From Kaftiobacterium sp035693805 (lineage in GTDB: Bacteria; Sysuimicrobiota; Sysuimicrobiia; Sysuimicrobiales; Kaftiobacteriaceae): a stretch of DNA of 16,381 nucleotides. Shown here piece after piece: positions 1-6,227 of the stretch. How positions within the stretch are numbered: the first letter of the stretch is position 1; each line of letters begins with the position of its first letter. The notes beneath the pieces are model-generated. The model was not told the DNA's origin. It was given only the letters and a program-made list of their open reading frames with translations, and searched no databases. The stretch covers positions 1 through 16,381 of the forward strand of contig DASSGA010000063.1 in NCBI GenBank assembly GCA_035693805.1, written 5' to 3'. The position numbers were made by a program, and so were the translations under genes.

Positions 1-1
1 C

Positions 2-862
2 CCGCGGGGCGCCCTCAACCTTGTCACGGGATACGGGCGCGATATCGGCGACGCGCTGATCGAGCACCCCCGGGTCCGCAAGATCTCCTTCACCGGCTCG
101 ACGGAGGTCGGCCGCCGGATCATGGCCAAGGCCGCCGGTACCATCAAGCGCGTCTCGCTCGAGCTGGGCGGACAGTGCCCGATGATCGTCTGGCACGATG
201 CGGATTTCGACCGCGCGGTGCGCGACGGTGTGCGCCGCGCCTTCCGCAACATGGGGCAGATCTGCAACAGCGTGAACCGGATCTACGTGCACCAGGCGAT
301 CGCCGAGCCGTACATCGAGGCCTTTACCCGGCAGACGAAGGCCCTGCGCATCGGCAATGGGCGATCCCCGGACGTGGACCTCGGGCCGATGGCGACGCGG
401 GAGGGCCTGACGAAGACGATGGAGCACATCGACGACGCCGTCGCCTATGGGGCGCGGCTCCTGTGCGGCGGTCGCCGGCCGGCCGGCGTGCCCGGCGGGC
501 GCGGGTACTTTCTGGAGCCGGCGGTGTTGGTAGACGTTGACCATCGTATGAAGGTGATGCGGGAGGAGACGTTCGGCCCCCTCGCGCCCATCATGGTGGT
601 TTCCGATCTGGACGACACCATCAGGATGGCCAACGACAGCGCCTACGGCCTGGTGGCCTACGCGTACACACGGGATCTCCGGACCGCGATGGCGTTCGTG
701 GACGGCCTCGAGGCCGGGTCGGTCGGCATCAACAACGTGTCCGTGGCCAGCGTCTACGCGCCGTATGGGGGATGGAAGCAGAGCGGCATCGGGCGCGAGC
801 TGGGTCGGAGCGGTCTGGAAGCGTACTTCGAGCTGAAGCACGCCGTGGTGGACGTCTCGTGA
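2..862 (+). CDS. Aldehyde dehydrogenase family protein, 5'-truncated
   Basis: This is the C-terminal ~286 residues of an NAD(P)-dependent aldehyde dehydrogenase, which oxidises an aldehyde to its acid in the cytoplasm. The frame is open from base 2, so the N-terminal third lies outside the window; the first in-frame ATG at 122 is internal. Family motifs are seen in order: FTGSTEVGRR (NAD-binding region), the general base Glu in LELGG, the catalytic Cys in GQICNS exactly 34 residues later (the usual family spacing), EETFGP, and the C-terminal PYGGWKQSG loop. Its stop codon overlaps the start of the next gene by 4 bp, so the two are probably translated together. The dehydrogenase-reductase-aldolase neighbourhood suggests sugar-acid or hydroxy-aldehyde catabolism, but the substrate cannot be read from sequence. 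The succinate-semialdehyde, glycolaldehyde or lactaldehyde dehydrogenase branches are all possible. Confidence 0.95.
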   Translation, partial: PRGALNLVTGYGRDIGDALIEHPRVRKISFTGSTEVGRRIMAKAAGTIKRVSLELGGQCPMIVWHDADFDRAVRDGVRRAFRNMGQICNSVNRIYVHQAIAEPYIEAFTRQTKALRIGNGRSPDVDLGPMATREGLTKTMEHIDDAVAYGARLLCGGRRPAGVPGGRGYFLEPAVLVDVDHRMKVMREETFGPLAPIMVVSDLDDTIRMANDSAYGLVAYAYTRDLRTAMAFVDGLEAGSVGINNVSVASVYAPYGGWKQSGIGRELGRSGLEAYFELKHAVVDVS

Positions 863-1827
863 CCCGGCACGTCGTGGTCCGCGCGACCTCCCGCTCGTTC
901 GGGCGGCACACGCGCGCTGGGGTCCGGCTGCTTGAGGACGCCGGGTACGGCGTCCTCCTCGCCGGTCCGGGCGGCCCCTGGCCCGAGGAGAAGATGCGAG
1001 AGTATGCCTGCGACGCCGACGCCCTGATCGTCGGCGCGGACCAGGTAACCCGCAGCGTGTTGACGTCCTCGAGACGGCTGCGCGTCGTCGCCAAGCACGG
1101 CGTGGGCGTGGATAACATCGATCTCGCCGCGGCGGAGGAACTCGGCATCAGGGTCACGTACGCCCCGGGCGGCAACACCCGTTCCGTCGCCGAGATGACG
1201 GTGGCGATGCTCCTGTCGCTGTGGCGCGGGCTGGCTCGCGCCGACGCGCGGCTGCGCGCCCGGGTGTGGGAACCCATGCTGGGCCGGGAGGCTGCGGGCC
1301 GGACCCTGGGGATCATCGGCCTGGGGCGTATCGGCAGGGCGGTCGCCATCCTGGGGCAGGCCCTCGGAATGCGCATTCTGGCGTGCGACGTCGTTCAGGA
1401 CCCCGCCTTCGCCGACGCGCACGGCATCCGGTATGAGACGCTGGAAGGCGTCCTGCGGCAGTCCGATGCGGTCTCCATTCACGTTCCGCTGGCGGATGAG
1501 ACCAGGCAGCTGATCGGGTCGCGGGAGCTGGCCTGGATGCGTCCCGATGCTGTGCTGGTCAACGTTGCCCGCGGCGGCATCGTGGACGAACACGCACTGG
1601 CGGAGGCGCTGGCGCACGGGCGGCTGGCCGGGGCCGCTGTCGACGTCTTCGAGCACGAGCCGCCGTGGGACAGCCCGCTGCTGGGATTCGAGACGGTGCT
1701 GCTGACGCCGCACATCGCCCATTCCACGCAGGAGGCGATGGAGCGCGTGGACGTGATGGTCGCGGAGGACGTCCGTGCGGTGCTGCGGGGTGAGGCACCC
1801 GCGCACCCGGTTCCACGGGGAGGATGA
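859..1827 (+). CDS. D-isomer-specific 2-hydroxyacid dehydrogenase (SerA/GyaR-like)
   Basis: NAD(P)-dependent interconversion of a 2-keto acid and a D-2-hydroxy acid; 322 aa, the usual length for a single-module member without an ACT domain. I start it at GTG 859, which overlaps the upstream stop as GTGA; the open frame extends further upstream only inside the ALDH gene. The substrate domain surrounds the Rossmann domain. Visible motifs are GLGRIG at 154-159, catalytic Arg238 in NVARGG, Glu265 in DVFEHEPP and His285 in TPHIAHST, so the Arg-Glu-His triad is complete. Partners are the preceding ALDH and the convergent keto-deoxy-sugar-acid aldolase, whose stop lies 7 bp beyond. It could be a glyoxylate/hydroxypyruvate or 2-ketogluconate reductase; 3-phosphoglycerate dehydrogenase is less likely, because no other serine-pathway gene is nearby. 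Confidence 0.93.
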   Translation: MTRHVVVRATSRSFGRHTRAGVRLLEDAGYGVLLAGPGGPWPEEKMREYACDADALIVGADQVTRSVLTSSRRLRVVAKHGVGVDNIDLAAAEELGIRVTYAPGGNTRSVAEMTVAMLLSLWRGLARADARLRARVWEPMLGREAAGRTLGIIGLGRIGRAVAILGQALGMRILACDVVQDPAFADAHGIRYETLEGVLRQSDAVSIHVPLADETRQLIGSRELAWMRPDAVLVNVARGGIVDEHALAEALAHGRLAGAAVDVFEHEPPWDSPLLGFETVLLTPHIAHSTQEAMERVDVMVAEDVRAVLRGEAPAHPVPRGG

Positions 1828-1834
1828 CGGCGCG

Positions 1835-2488
1835 CTACGCTGCCCGGCGCGCCGCGCGCACCGCCTGGACGAGTTCGTGCGCCCGCTGCGTCAGCAGATC
1901 GAACCGCCGCTCCGCGACCGCGGTCTTGTCTACGAGACGCCCGCCGATGCCGACCGCAACCGCTCCGGCCTGCAGATACTCCGCCGCATTCGCGGCAGAG
2001 ATCCCGCCCGTCGGCATGAGTTTCACCTCCGGCAGGGGCGCCCGAACCTGACGGATGTAGTCTGCGCCGAGGGCGGAAGCCGGGAAGACCTTGACGATAT
2101 CGGCCCCGGCCTGCCAGGCGGCGAGGATCTCCGTGGGCGTCATGGCGCCGGGGAAGACGGGCACGCCCCGGCGCCGGCAGGTGCGGATGACGTCAAGGGT
2201 GAGGGTCGGGGTCACCACGAAGGCTGCGCCTGCCGCGATCGCCGCGTTGGCCGTCTCTTCGTCGAGCACTGTCCCGACGCCGACAAGGGCGCGATCACCC
2301 AGTCGTGCGGCGCTCTCCTCGACCCCGCGGAGCGCTCCGGGCGTGGTGATGGTGAATTCCAGAGCCTCGATGCCCCCCGCGGCCAGCGCCTCGGCCACAT
2401 CGGCCAGCGGAGATGGCACATCCAATCTGATGATGGCGACAATGCCACAGCTTTCGATACGGGCCAGGACCGGCGAAACGTGGCGCAT
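1835..2488 (-). CDS. eda: KDPG/KHG-type class I aldolase (2-dehydro-3-deoxy-phosphogluconate aldolase family)
   Basis: A class I aldolase that splits 2-keto-3-deoxy-6-phosphogluconate (or the galactonate or 4-hydroxyglutarate analogue) into pyruvate and an aldehyde; 217 aa, the family length. Schiff-base Lys133 sits in IVKVFPAS, the catalytic Glu44 in LEFTITTP, and the phosphate-binding loop is MPTGGIS followed by VGIGG near residue 180. The frame is open 17 codons further upstream, but ATG 2488 has a clear Shine-Dalgarno GGAGG seven bases ahead, so I use it. A TATCTT at 2530-2535 on the minus strand may be its -10 element; no good -35 is seen. It ends 7 bp from the convergent dehydrogenase gene. 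Together they suggest catabolism of a sugar acid to pyruvate. The exact substrate (eda or dgoA role) is not decided by sequence alone. Confidence 0.93.
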   Translation of the reverse strand: MRHVSPVLARIESCGIVAIIRLDVPSPLADVAEALAAGGIEALEFTITTPGALRGVEESAARLGDRALVGVGTVLDEETANAAIAAGAAFVVTPTLTLDVIRTCRRRGVPVFPGAMTPTEILAAWQAGADIVKVFPASALGADYIRQVRAPLPEVKLMPTGGISAANAAEYLQAGAVAVGIGGRLVDKTAVAERRFDLLTQRAHELVQAVRAARRAA

Positions 2489-2783
2489 GACGTGGCCTCC
2501 GGACGGCTCAAGTTGGCAATCACGAACCAAAGATACCACAGCCGCGCCCCGGCGGCCCTGTCATCGGGCGGAGCGCGTATCCCGTGATCCTGTGCTGATC
2601 GCCGCCTCCACTACGTCGCGCACCTAGGATTGAGCGCGTGACCGCAGAAGAGCCCACGGCGGTGGCCACGACCCAGGAGGGGCCACAGGGGATGATAACG
2701 AGCAGGATGAGCAGCAGGTCGCCCGGCCGGCTTCATCTTCGGAGTGGTACGGGACAACGGCTCGTCCCAAGGGGGGGTAGCCT
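2489..2783. other. Intergenic stretch upstream of the aldolase and the 44-aa membrane peptide
   Basis: I see no convincing gene here. It holds the 5' untranslated region of the minus-strand aldolase, including its GGAGG ribosome binding site and a possible TATCTT -10 element at 2530-2535. The G-run at 2771-2777 serves as the ribosome binding site of the next plus-strand gene. A plus-strand reading frame runs from a GTG near 2638 to a stop overlapping GTG 2784, but its composition looks non-coding. Confidence 0.5.
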
Positions 2784-2918
2784 GTGAGTCTCCAGACGAT
2801 CTTTCTCTTCGCTGCAGCCGTCTGCTTCGGTCTCGCGACGTTCGGGTTCTCCGTCTCCAAGGTGAACCTGACCGCCCTCGGGCTCCTGTTCTGGGTCCTG
2901 ACCCTGATCGTCAAATGA
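2784..2918 (+). CDS. Small hypothetical membrane protein (44 aa)
   Basis: Not recognised as a named family. GTG 2784 opens a 44-codon frame preceded by a G-rich ribosome binding site (GGGGGGG at 2771-2777). The peptide has two hydrophobic stretches, roughly residues 5-22 and 28-43, joined by a short polar turn (SVSKVN), so it is probably a two-pass membrane hairpin. It ends with a single Lys after the second helix. It is too short for usual ORF cut-offs and would often be missed. It lies 177 bp ahead of ireB and may mark the start of the envelope operon. It could be a small accessory subunit or an uncharacterised membrane peptide; the hydrophobic pattern and ribosome binding site are the only support. 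Confidence 0.6.
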   Translation: MSLQTIFLFAAAVCFGLATFGFSVSKVNLTALGLLFWVLTLIVK

Positions 2919-3095
2919 GGGGACTGTGACGAGTCATGTTTGAAATCGGCGCGGGAGGGGAACAGCAGATCCCTCTCACGCCGACTGCTTCGCGCCGGTA
3001 AGGGGCAAATATCTGCTGCAACAGGATGTCCCCCGGAGAACGGGAATACTATTGCGTCATGGCGGAGGTCGTACGGTGCTTGCGGAGGTGGCACG
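2919..3095 (+). other. Possibly structured leader ahead of ireB-murA
   Basis: A 177-bp gap with two perfect inverted repeats in interleaved order: CGGCGCG (2947-2953) with CGCGCCG (2991-2997), and CAGCAGAT (2963-2970) with ATCTGCTG (3011-3018). Because they interleave, they can only form together as a pseudoknot or act as alternatives. A 21-codon frame starts at ATG 2937 and ends inside the region. I do not recognise a known riboswitch class. Confidence 0.4.
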
Positions 3096-3353
3096 ATGGA
3101 TGAGCGCGAGCGCACCGGCATATTCCGCGTCGGCGCCCCCACGTCCAAGGACATCCACCAGATCTTCGAGCACGTGTATCAGGCCCTGCGTGAGAAAGGG
3201 TATAACCCAGTGGACCAGATCGTCGGGTACCTCCTGAGCGGGGACCCGACGTACGTCACCAGCCACCGGGACGCGCGAACGGTCATCCGGCAGGTCGACC
3301 GGCTGCTCCTGCTGGAGGAGCTCGTCCGGTGCTACGTGGAGTACAAACTCTGA
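3096..3353 (+). CDS. ireB: IreB/ReoM family regulatory phosphoprotein (UPF0297)
   Basis: An 85-aa cytoplasmic regulator of the IreB/YrzL/ReoM family. The signature GYNPVDQIVGYLLSGDPTYV is nearly invariant in the family, and the C-terminal LLEELVRCYVE matches too. ATG 3096 is chosen because GGAGGT lies six bases ahead and the product then has the family length; the upstream in-frame ATG 2940 would add unrelated residues. In Firmicutes these proteins are substrates of the PASTA Ser/Thr kinase (IreK/PrkA). Unphosphorylated ReoM drives ClpCP-dependent degradation of MurA, and the acceptor reported in Listeria ReoM is Thr7. Here the N-terminus is MDERERT, so a Thr also sits at residue 7. The gene overlaps murA by one base (TGATG), implying translational coupling with its presumed target. 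A possible -10 (TACTAT, 3047-3052) lies ahead without a good -35. Confidence 0.93.
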   Translation: MDERERTGIFRVGAPTSKDIHQIFEHVYQALREKGYNPVDQIVGYLLSGDPTYVTSHRDARTVIRQVDRLLLLEELVRCYVEYKL

Positions 3354-4639
3354 TGGAACAACTGATCATCCAGGGTGGGCGGCCCCTCCGGGGGGCGGTC
3401 CGGATCTCGGGCGGCAAGAACAGCTCGCTCGCGATCATCACCGCGGCATGCCTCGCCCCCGACGTATCCGTCATCGAGAATGTCCCGCACTGCCGGGACG
3501 TCCTGACGCTGAAGGGCATCCTGGAGGCCCTCGGCGCGCGCATCACGCTGGCCGACGGCCGCATGACGATCGACGCGCAGGCGGTCTCCCATCACGTGGC
3601 GCCCTACGACCTCTGCCGGACGATGCGCGCTTCCTTCTATACGGCGGGGATGCTGCTGGCCCGGCTTGGCAAGGCCCAGGTGCCGCTGCCCGGGGGCTGC
3701 GTCATCGGCTCACGGCCGGTCGACTTCCACCTGCGCGGCTTCGCCGCCATGGGCGCGAACGTGCTCACCGAGCACGGCTACGTCCACGCCGAGACGCCGC
3801 ACCTGACGGCGGCCAGCTTCTTCGTGCCGCGCAGCAGCGTCGGGACGACCATCAACCTCATGCTGGCGGCCACGCTGGCCGAGGGCACCTCGGTCCTCGA
3901 AAACGCGGCCCGCGAGCCGGAGGTCGTTGACACGGCGGTCTTCCTGAGCCTCATGGGCGCCAAGATCAAGGGCGCCGGTACCAACACCATCACGATCGAA
4001 GGCCTCCACGACCTCCACGGCGCGACTTACTCCGTCATCCCCGACCGCCTCGAGGCGGGGACGTACCTCATCGCCGCCGCGGGGACGGGCGGCGACGTGC
4101 TCGTGGAGCAGATGATCCCCGAGCACATCGGCGCGCTGCTGACGAAGCTGGAGGAGTGCGGGGCCGTGGTCGAACGGCGCACCGACGGTGTCCGCGTGCG
4201 TGCCGGCGGACGCCACCGCGGCGCCGACGTCGACACCGCGCCCTTCCCGGGCTTCGCCACCGACCTCCATCCGCCGTTCGCGTCGCTGCTCGCCATCGCG
4301 GACGGCCGCAGCATCATCCGCGAGACGGTCTTCGAGTCCCGCTTCGGTTACGTCGACGAGCTGCGCCGCATGGGCGCCGACATCCGGGTGGAAGGGGATC
4401 GCGCCGTCATCAACGGCGTGCCGTTCCTCACCGGGGCGCCGGTAGAAGCCCTCGACCTCCGGGCCGGGGCCGCCGTCGTCATCGCCGCGCTGGCCGCCCA
4501 GGGCACGAGCATCATCTCCAACGCGGAGAACGTGGACCGGGGCTACGAGCACGTGGAGGAGAAGCTCGGCGCGCTCGGCGCGAGCGTGCAGCGCGTCGAG
4601 ACCGGCACCGAGCCCGCCGCGGTTGCCCAGACCGGCTGA
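3353..4639 (+). CDS. murA: UDP-N-acetylglucosamine 1-carboxyvinyltransferase (MurA)
   Basis: The first committed enzyme of peptidoglycan synthesis; it transfers enolpyruvate from phosphoenolpyruvate to UDP-GlcNAc in the cytoplasm. 428 aa, full length for the family, with two inside-out EPSP-synthase-like alpha/beta domains. Visible are Lys22 in SGGKNSS, the catalytic loop PGGCVIGSRPVDFH with Cys116, SRFGYVDELRRMGA, and LRAGAAVVIAALAAQG with the PEP-contacting Arg near 395. The loop Cys is present, so the fosfomycin target residue is intact rather than the Asp variant. ATG 3353 overlaps the ireB stop by one base; a longer start at 3329 would lie inside ireB and adds nothing conserved. Downstream, mlaE begins after 43 bp on the same strand, so murA sits inside an envelope operon. 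Slight oddities are GGKNSS in place of the more usual GAKNAA and SRFGY in place of NRFMH. Confidence 0.97.
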   Translation: MEQLIIQGGRPLRGAVRISGGKNSSLAIITAACLAPDVSVIENVPHCRDVLTLKGILEALGARITLADGRMTIDAQAVSHHVAPYDLCRTMRASFYTAGMLLARLGKAQVPLPGGCVIGSRPVDFHLRGFAAMGANVLTEHGYVHAETPHLTAASFFVPRSSVGTTINLMLAATLAEGTSVLENAAREPEVVDTAVFLSLMGAKIKGAGTNTITIEGLHDLHGATYSVIPDRLEAGTYLIAAAGTGGDVLVEQMIPEHIGALLTKLEECGAVVERRTDGVRVRAGGRHRGADVDTAPFPGFATDLHPPFASLLAIADGRSIIRETVFESRFGYVDELRRMGADIRVEGDRAVINGVPFLTGAPVEALDLRAGAAVVIAALAAQGTSIISNAENVDRGYEHVEEKLGALGASVQRVETGTEPAAVAQTG

Positions 4640-4682
4640 CGCCGGGAACTCGCCCACCTGAGCGCGAATATCCCGTGGCACC

Positions 4683-5456
4683 ATGCCCCCGGCCTCACCG
4701 ATCGAGCGCTTCGGTCGAGCCATCCTCGGCATTCTGGATGAGACCGGCCACCTGACCCTGCTCCTCCTCGGGGCCCTCCGCTGGGTGGTGCGGGGGCGCA
4801 TCGAAGCCCGCCAGACCCTGCTCCAGATGGCCCACATCGGGGTGGAGGCCCTCCCCCTCATCATCGTCACCGGGGCGTTCGCCGGGATGGTCCTGGCCTA
4901 CCAATCCGCGCGGCAGCTCCTCTCGCTGGGCGCGCCGGGCTTCGTCGGCGGACTCGTGGCGGTGTCGCTCGCGCGTGAGGCGGCGCCCGTCTTCACCGCG
5001 GTGACCGCGGCCGGCCGCAGCGGGGCAGGCATCGCCGCCGAGGTGGGTACGATGGCGGTGACGGAGCAACTGGACGCTCTGCGCGTCATGGCCACCGATC
5101 CGGTGCGGTACCTCGTCGTGCCCCGGCTGCTGGCCAGCCTGTTCGTCCTTCCCGTCCTGACCGTCTTCGCCAACCTCGCCGGCCTGATCGGCGGATGGGG
5201 GGTGGCCGGGCTGGCCGGGATCGGAACGTCCACCTACCTGTCCTCGGTGCGCCGCTTCCTGGAGGTGTCGGATCTCAGCGGGGGGCTGGTCAAGGCGGCG
5301 CTCTTTGGGATCATCATCGCGCTGGTCGGATCTCACCGCGGATTGACCGCGGACGGGGGCGCGGCAGGGGTGGGCCGGGCGGCGACGGCGGCCGTGGTCC
5401 TCGGCATCGTCCTGATCCTCGGCGGGAACTACGTCCTCGACGTCCTGCTGTTCTGA
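4683..5456 (+). CDS. mlaE: MlaE-family ABC transporter permease (lipid transport)
   Basis: Inner-membrane permease of an MCE-type lipid ABC transporter; 257 aa. It has the family layout of an N-terminal amphipathic interface helix (about residues 8-35), then about five membrane segments. The diagnostic cytoplasmic stretch AAGRSGAGIAAEVGTM followed by TEQLDALRVM lies at about 109-136. It works with the ATPase encoded 6 bp downstream and the MCE protein after that to move phospholipids between inner and outer membranes. No strong Shine-Dalgarno is seen ahead of ATG 4683, which fits reinitiation within the operon. No mlaA, mlaB or mlaC gene follows, so the system is compact. Confidence 0.95.
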   Translation: MPPASPIERFGRAILGILDETGHLTLLLLGALRWVVRGRIEARQTLLQMAHIGVEALPLIIVTGAFAGMVLAYQSARQLLSLGAPGFVGGLVAVSLAREAAPVFTAVTAAGRSGAGIAAEVGTMAVTEQLDALRVMATDPVRYLVVPRLLASLFVLPVLTVFANLAGLIGGWGVAGLAGIGTSTYLSSVRRFLEVSDLSGGLVKAALFGIIIALVGSHRGLTADGGAAGVGRAATAAVVLGIVLILGGNYVLDVLLF

Positions 5457-5462
5457 GCGTCG

Positions 5463-6227
5463 ATGGACGCGCCGGTGATCACGGTCCGCGACCTGCGCAA
5501 ACGCCTGGGGGCGGTCGACGTCCTGCGGGGGATCTCGCTGGAGGTGATGCCGCAGGAGATCTTCGTCGTCATGGGCCCCAGCGGGACGGGGAAGACCGTG
5601 CTGCTGCGTCACCTCATCGGCCTGCTCGCGCCCGACGCCGGCGAGATCTTTCTGTGGGATGCGCCGGTGCACGCGCTGCGGGGCGGTGACCTGGATGCCG
5701 TTCGGCTGCGGATCGGCGTGGTCTTCCAATCGGCCGCGCTGTTCGATTCGATGACTGTCGCGGACAACGTCGCCTTTCCGCTGCGGCGGCACCGGGCGGA
5801 AAGTGAGATCAAGATCCGGGAGAGCGTGGCCACTCTGCTCGACCTGGTCGGGTTGACCGGGGCCGAGGACAAGATGCCCGCGATGCTGAGCGGTGGGATG
5901 CGCAAGCGCGTCGGCATCGCCCGGGCGCTCGCGCTGAGCCCCGACCTTGTGTTCTACGATGAGCCAACCGCGGGGCTGGATCCGCCCGCCGCGCGCGAGG
6001 TGGAAAGCCTGATCTGGCGGCTGCGGAGGGATCTGGCCGTGACCTCGGTGGTGGTCACCCACGATCTCTTGACGGCGTTTGGGATCGGCGACCGCGTAGC
6101 CTTGCTGATGGATGGGACAGTACTGGCCGTGGGGACCCCGCGGGACATCATGGCGGATCCGCGGCCGCAACTGCAGGAATTCATCCACCCCCCGCCGGTC
6201 GGGGGAGAGAGGGGTGGCGAGGGATGA
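5463..6227 (+). CDS. mlaF: MlaF-family ABC transporter ATP-binding protein
   Basis: Cytoplasmic ATPase that powers the MlaE permease; 254 aa. Visible are Walker A GPSGTGKT at 38-45, Q-loop Gln89 in VVFQSAALFDS, signature LSGGMRKRVGIARAL from 142, Walker B LVFYDEPTAGLDP with catalytic Glu167, and H-loop His200 in VVTHD. The SAALFDSMTV stretch and the GGM(R)KR signature are characteristic of the Mla/Ttg2 group rather than of amino-acid importers. The gene starts 6 bp after mlaE and its stop overlaps mlaD by 4 bp (ATGA), so all three subunits should be co-translated. The C-terminus is a short Pro/Gly-rich tail. Confidence 0.96.
   Translation: MDAPVITVRDLRKRLGAVDVLRGISLEVMPQEIFVVMGPSGTGKTVLLRHLIGLLAPDAGEIFLWDAPVHALRGGDLDAVRLRIGVVFQSAALFDSMTVADNVAFPLRRHRAESEIKIRESVATLLDLVGLTGAEDKMPAMLSGGMRKRVGIARALALSPDLVFYDEPTAGLDPPAAREVESLIWRLRRDLAVTSVVVTHDLLTAFGIGDRVALLMDGTVLAVGTPRDIMADPRPQLQEFIHPPPVGGERGGEG

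Noticed and set aside
754..1806. 350-codon minus-strand frame
   Set aside because: It is opposite the 2-hydroxyacid dehydrogenase, whose catalytic triad and Rossmann motif are clear.
2937..3002. 21-codon plus-strand frame between the small membrane peptide and ireB
   Set aside because: GAGGGG lies too far ahead of the ATG, no recognisable features, and the frame runs through the inverted repeats. It could be a leader peptide, but there is no support.
2624..3154. 176-codon minus-strand frame across the gap before ireB
   Set aside because: It overlaps two better supported plus-strand genes and their ribosome sites; Ser/Pro/Arg-rich with no domain.
3710..4870. 386-codon minus-strand open frame
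   Set aside because: It is opposite murA; no family motif, high-GC shadow.
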